Assembly: GCA_023386135.1 (NCBI GenBank)
Contig: JAEWKG010000178.1
Coordinates: 1 to 6,332 of the forward strand
Direction: 5' to 3'
Length of the DNA: 6,332 bases
Origin: Pseudomonadota bacterium
GTDB taxonomy: Bacteria > Pseudomonadota > Alphaproteobacteria > Sphingomonadales > Sphingomonadaceae
In this document: piece by piece, positions 5,758 to 6,332 of the stretch
How the letters are laid out: the number at the start of each line of letters is the position of its first letter
How positions within the stretch are numbered: the stretch's first letter is position 1
The notes under the pieces: generated by a model
Databases searched by the model: none
The model's input: only the letters and a program-made list of their open reading frames with translations
What the model was told of the DNA's origin: nothing
Program-made: the position numbers and the translations under genes

Positions 5758-6261
5758 ATGGCCGCCACCAAGAAGACCACGCAGAAGCGCACCGAGCTCA
5801 AGGACAAGGTCGACGCCGCCCAGAAGCGCAACCGCGCGCGCGAGGAGAAGAGCTTCGGCGACTACGCCCGCGATGCCGGCAGCGGCGCCACGTCCTTCGT
5901 CAAGGAGCACCCGATTACCACGCTGGCGGGTGCGGCAGCGCTCGGCATCCTGATCGCCGCGGTCGTGCCCGGCCCAGGCCGCCGGCTGCGCAAGCAGGCG
6001 ACCAAGCGCGGCGCGGTGCTCGCCGGCGTGCTGGCGGACCTCGCGATCACGTATGGCAGCCAGGCCCTCGAGGGCGCGGGCAAGGCCGCGCGCAGCGGCC
6101 AGGATAAGCTCGGCGATCTCGGCGAAGTGCTCGGCGACAGTGCACGCAGCCTGCGCAGCAGCGCCGGAGACGCGGTCGACGACGCGGGCTCGCTGAGCCG
6201 CGACGCCGGCAAGCGCGCGCTGCGCACCTTCCGCGATCTCAGGTCGCGCATGGCAAACTGA
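5758..6261 (+). CDS. Second YqjD/ElaB-like membrane-anchored protein
   Basis: This encodes a 167-residue protein. The start is ATG 5758, with AGGAG at 5746-5750 seven bases upstream; the in-frame ATG at 5743 overlaps that ribosome binding site and is rejected. Residues 1-32 are very basic (Lys/Arg-rich), as in nucleic-acid- or ribosome-contacting tails. Then come FGDYARDAG (33-41) and FVKEHP (47-52), leading into a hydrophobic helix at about 53-70. This anchor matches that of the 199-residue YqjD-like protein (FVRKSP plus helix), and GDYAR is shared by both, so the two look paralogous. Unlike classical YqjD the anchor is not C-terminal. It is followed by PGPGRRLRKQ, a weaker hydrophobic segment (about 86-98) and a polar Ala/Ser/Asp/Arg-rich tail (about 100-167) that may be amphipathic or disordered. 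It is expressed from its own EcfG promoter and followed by a terminator. Ribosome tethering or an envelope-stress role is inferred; the long C-terminal part is unexplained. Confidence 0.75.
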   Translation: MAATKKTTQKRTELKDKVDAAQKRNRAREEKSFGDYARDAGSGATSFVKEHPITTLAGAAALGILIAAVVPGPGRRLRKQATKRGAVLAGVLADLAITYGSQALEGAGKAARSGQDKLGDLGEVLGDSARSLRSSAGDAVDDAGSLSRDAGKRALRTFRDLRSRMAN

Positions 6262-6280
6262 TCGCGCCCATCGGACAATC

Positions 6281-6316
6281 AGGCGGCGCGGCGGGGTTCC
6301 CCTGTCGCGCCGCTTT
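6281..6316 (+). terminator. Intrinsic terminator-like hairpin closing the stress cluster
   Basis: GCGGCGCG (6283-6290) pairs perfectly with CGCGCCGC (6306-6313), extendable by a G-T and an A-T pair. GGGG-TT-CCCC forms an inner stem at the tip. It ends in TTT (6314-6316) and lies 19 bases after the stop of the last gene. The T tract is short, as is common in GC-rich alphaproteobacteria. The bases after it (6317-6332) show no recognisable feature. Confidence 0.7.
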
Positions 6317-6332
6317 GCAAAGGGTGTGTATC

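Overview
The window is GC-rich and densely coded. Several features point to an alphaproteobacterium, most likely of the Sphingomonadales: the codon use, the M13 peptidase type, the enolase sequence, and two near-perfect promoters for the alphaproteobacterial general-stress sigma factor EcfG. The family-level placement is inference; no rRNA or other marker gene is present. No mobile elements, CRISPR arrays, tRNA or rRNA genes were seen.

Layout. (1) At the left edge is the start of a leftward-transcribed APH/CHK-like phosphotransferase, which runs off the window. Divergent to it is a small three-helix membrane protein gene. (2) That gene converges on a long leftward gene for a secreted M13 (neprilysin/PepO-type) zinc metallopeptidase; a strong inverted repeat between them is a likely shared terminator. 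(3) Upstream of the peptidase, also leftward, is a complete enolase gene (eno). (4) A 166-bp intergenic region separates eno from a rightward cluster of four small genes that fills the rest of the window. A GC-rich hairpin that looks like an intrinsic terminator closes the cluster.

The rightward cluster is the most interesting part. It encodes a YqjD/ElaB-like protein with a C-terminal membrane anchor, a YqjE-like 'phage holin superfamily III' membrane protein, a 94-residue single-helix protein of unknown family translationally coupled to it, and a second protein with a YqjD-like anchor. The first gene is preceded by GGAAC-N16-CGTT and the fourth by GGAAC-N17-CGTT, which match the EcfG consensus. 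In E. coli, YqjD and ElaB are membrane-anchored, ribosome-binding proteins induced in stationary phase under RpoS. Alphaproteobacteria such as sphingomonads use EcfG in place of RpoS for the general stress response. The simplest reading is a stress-induced envelope/ribosome-anchoring module with the yqjD-yqjE order, expanded by a paralogue and under a different sigma factor. This function is inferred from family, order and promoters, not demonstrated.
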